From NCBI GenBank assembly GCA_023091735.1, contig JALKBU010000665.1:1-28555 (forward strand): a stretch of DNA of 28,555 nt, given 5' to 3'. Position 1 is the first letter of the stretch. Each line of letters begins with the position of its first letter. Source of the stretch: Trichomonas tenax. Taxonomy: Eukaryota; Parabasalia; Trichomonadida; Trichomonadidae. The notes under the pieces were generated by a model, which saw only the letters and a list, made by a program, of their open reading frames with translations, searched no databases and was not told the origin of the DNA. Made by a program: the position numbers and the translations under genes. Positions 27,813-28,555 of the stretch are shown in pieces.

Positions 27813-28160
27813 TTACATGCCCTTCTTCTGTTCGTTAGCAAGCTTCCTCTCCTGGGCAGCCCGAGCTTCCTCCTCCATGAAAGCGTTGATGATGCGATCT
27901 TTGACAACTGAGCCACAGTAAACGCCACCGTATGGACGAGAAACTGTTCTCTGGTTCTTCTTCATGCGGCGTAATTCGCATGTCTTGACGCACTTGATGC
28001 CAGCAAGGCGCTTTCCTGTCTCGGCACAACTTAATCCGTTCTGGCGCTTGGCAATGTAGTGAGCAACGAGCTTGTTGCCTGGTGTACGGACTGGGGCAAC
28101 GCGGTTGCGCATTGTGTGGAATCCGAGAGAGCGGCGGAGTGTGTATCTGTTGTCGACCAT
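27813..28160 (-). CDS. RPL34: 60S ribosomal protein eL34
   Basis: A 115-residue basic protein of the eL34 family, a component of the large ribosomal subunit. Characteristic segments are RYTLRRSLGFHTMRNR at the N-terminus, RTPGNKLVAHYI (about 25-36), a GKRLAGIKCV stretch, and SRPYGGVYCGSVVKDRIINAF (about 74-94) close to the conserved RAYGGSMCAKCVRDRI. The length is normal. The two CxxC zinc-binding pairs of animal and yeast eL34 are each reduced to one Cys (Cys45, Cys82), with Thr48 and Val85 in place of the partners. Codon use is clearly less AT-rich than the surroundings, as expected for a highly expressed gene. The stop reads TAAA on the minus strand, a possible poly(A) signal. A CCATTAACC lies about 20 bases upstream in place of a standard Inr. 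Confidence 0.97.
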   Translation of the reverse strand: MVDNRYTLRRSLGFHTMRNRVAPVRTPGNKLVAHYIAKRQNGLSCAETGKRLAGIKCVKTCELRRMKKNQRTVSRPYGGVYCGSVVKDRIINAFMEEEARAAQERKLANEQKKGM

Positions 28161-28555
28161 TTTGATATAAGGTTAATGGCTTGGTTGTCAGAAACTATTC
28201 TCTCTATTTGATAGATTATTTGATATCTACTACATATATAATTGCTATTTCGAACGAAATTATATTCACTTTTCATTATTTAAAAAAATGCTCAATCACC
28301 AAATTTTATAAGAGTCTATGACAAAAGTGAACACCAAAAAGTGACAAGGGAACCTTAAAGTCACTTTTCATGAATAAACTGTCACTTTTTGCGCGGGCAA
28401 ATTGTCACCTTTATAAAAAGTGTCATATATATCTTTGTTGTCTAACCAATACATCCAGGTTAGTGTTGTTGACGAGCCACAACTCTATCATCAACGAGCA
28501 TATACCTAACTGGTAATTGGTAAGAAAACATCGATATTTATGCATGGTTAAATTG
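28161..28555. other. Spacer with a cluster of GTCACTTTT-type words; window edge
   Basis: Between about 28323 and 28424 there are six TCACTTTT-like words in both orientations: minus at 28323-28330 and 28336-28344, plus at 28360-28368, 28381-28389 and 28404-28411 (GTCACCTT), and AAAAAGTGTC at 28415-28424. Each resembles a trichomonad initiator. Between these and the window edge only short frames are visible, for example a 23-codon minus frame with MLVDDRVVARQQH. The adjoining gene, if any, lies outside. Confidence 0.5.

Noticed and set aside
1..28555. tRNA, rRNA or CRISPR-like arrays
   Set aside because: I looked for T-loop GGTTCGAATCC-type cores, rRNA-like conserved strings and regularly spaced repeats and saw none. 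Small or divergent RNAs could be missed by eye.

Overview
The window looks like nuclear DNA of a parabasalid protist, most likely a Tritrichomonas-type trichomonad. The evidence is strongly AT-rich spacer DNA, compact intron-less genes on both strands, and TCAYW initiator (Inr)-like boxes 10-18 bases before several start codons. TAAA, the trichomonad poly(A) signal, overlaps two stop codons. There are also fragments of trichomonad surface-protein families (BspA-like leucine-rich repeats, polymorphic-membrane-protein-like proteins, and a Thr/Pro stalk followed by a membrane span and an NPxF tail). The genus is inferred; no marker gene settles it.

Ten intact-looking genes are supported. From left to right they are: an atypical E2F-like factor with two winged-helix domains (2081-2824, +); an unidentified basic/acidic protein (4876-5493, +); a WD40-type protein (6174-7088, -, start moved inward by Inr position); an unidentified 157-residue protein (7793-8266, -); a SHIPPO/STPGR flagellar microtubule protein (8856-9434, -); an AAAP amino-acid transporter (12836-14251, +); a 1481-residue polytopic membrane protein fused to a calpain protease domain, DEK1-like in layout (20864-25309, +); an R2R3 Myb factor (26889-27377, +); and ribosomal protein eL34 (27813-28160, -). 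The tenth is a short membrane-anchored tail protein (3333-3743, -), which is probably the 3' remnant of a larger surface-protein gene.

The rest is AT-rich DNA with much decayed material. It includes a Pmp-like surface gene broken by one frameshift (15596-16199, -), two related signal-peptide-bearing gene starts (near 15016 and 17615, -), a BspA-like LRR fragment (18290-18595, +), and a degraded coiled-coil gene containing a 31-bp duplication (19697-20469, +). It also holds a 320-bp MITE-like element with inverted ends and a flanking 13-bp direct repeat (10473-10792), plus a solo right end of the same family (1428-1551).

Two repeat signals are not explained by ordinary annotation. One is a 114-bp sequence present twice (12319-12432, 26497-26610) at about 93% identity without gaps, ending in a conserved hairpin. 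The other is a short TGRCATGTAAA-like motif that recurs about 16 times in the spacers and was not found in any called gene.

The genes do not form a pathway or operon. The window reads as an ordinary eukaryotic housekeeping and regulatory neighbourhood with decayed surface-antigen genes and small repeats. The most distinctive items are the membrane calpain, the 114-bp repeat and the dispersed motif.
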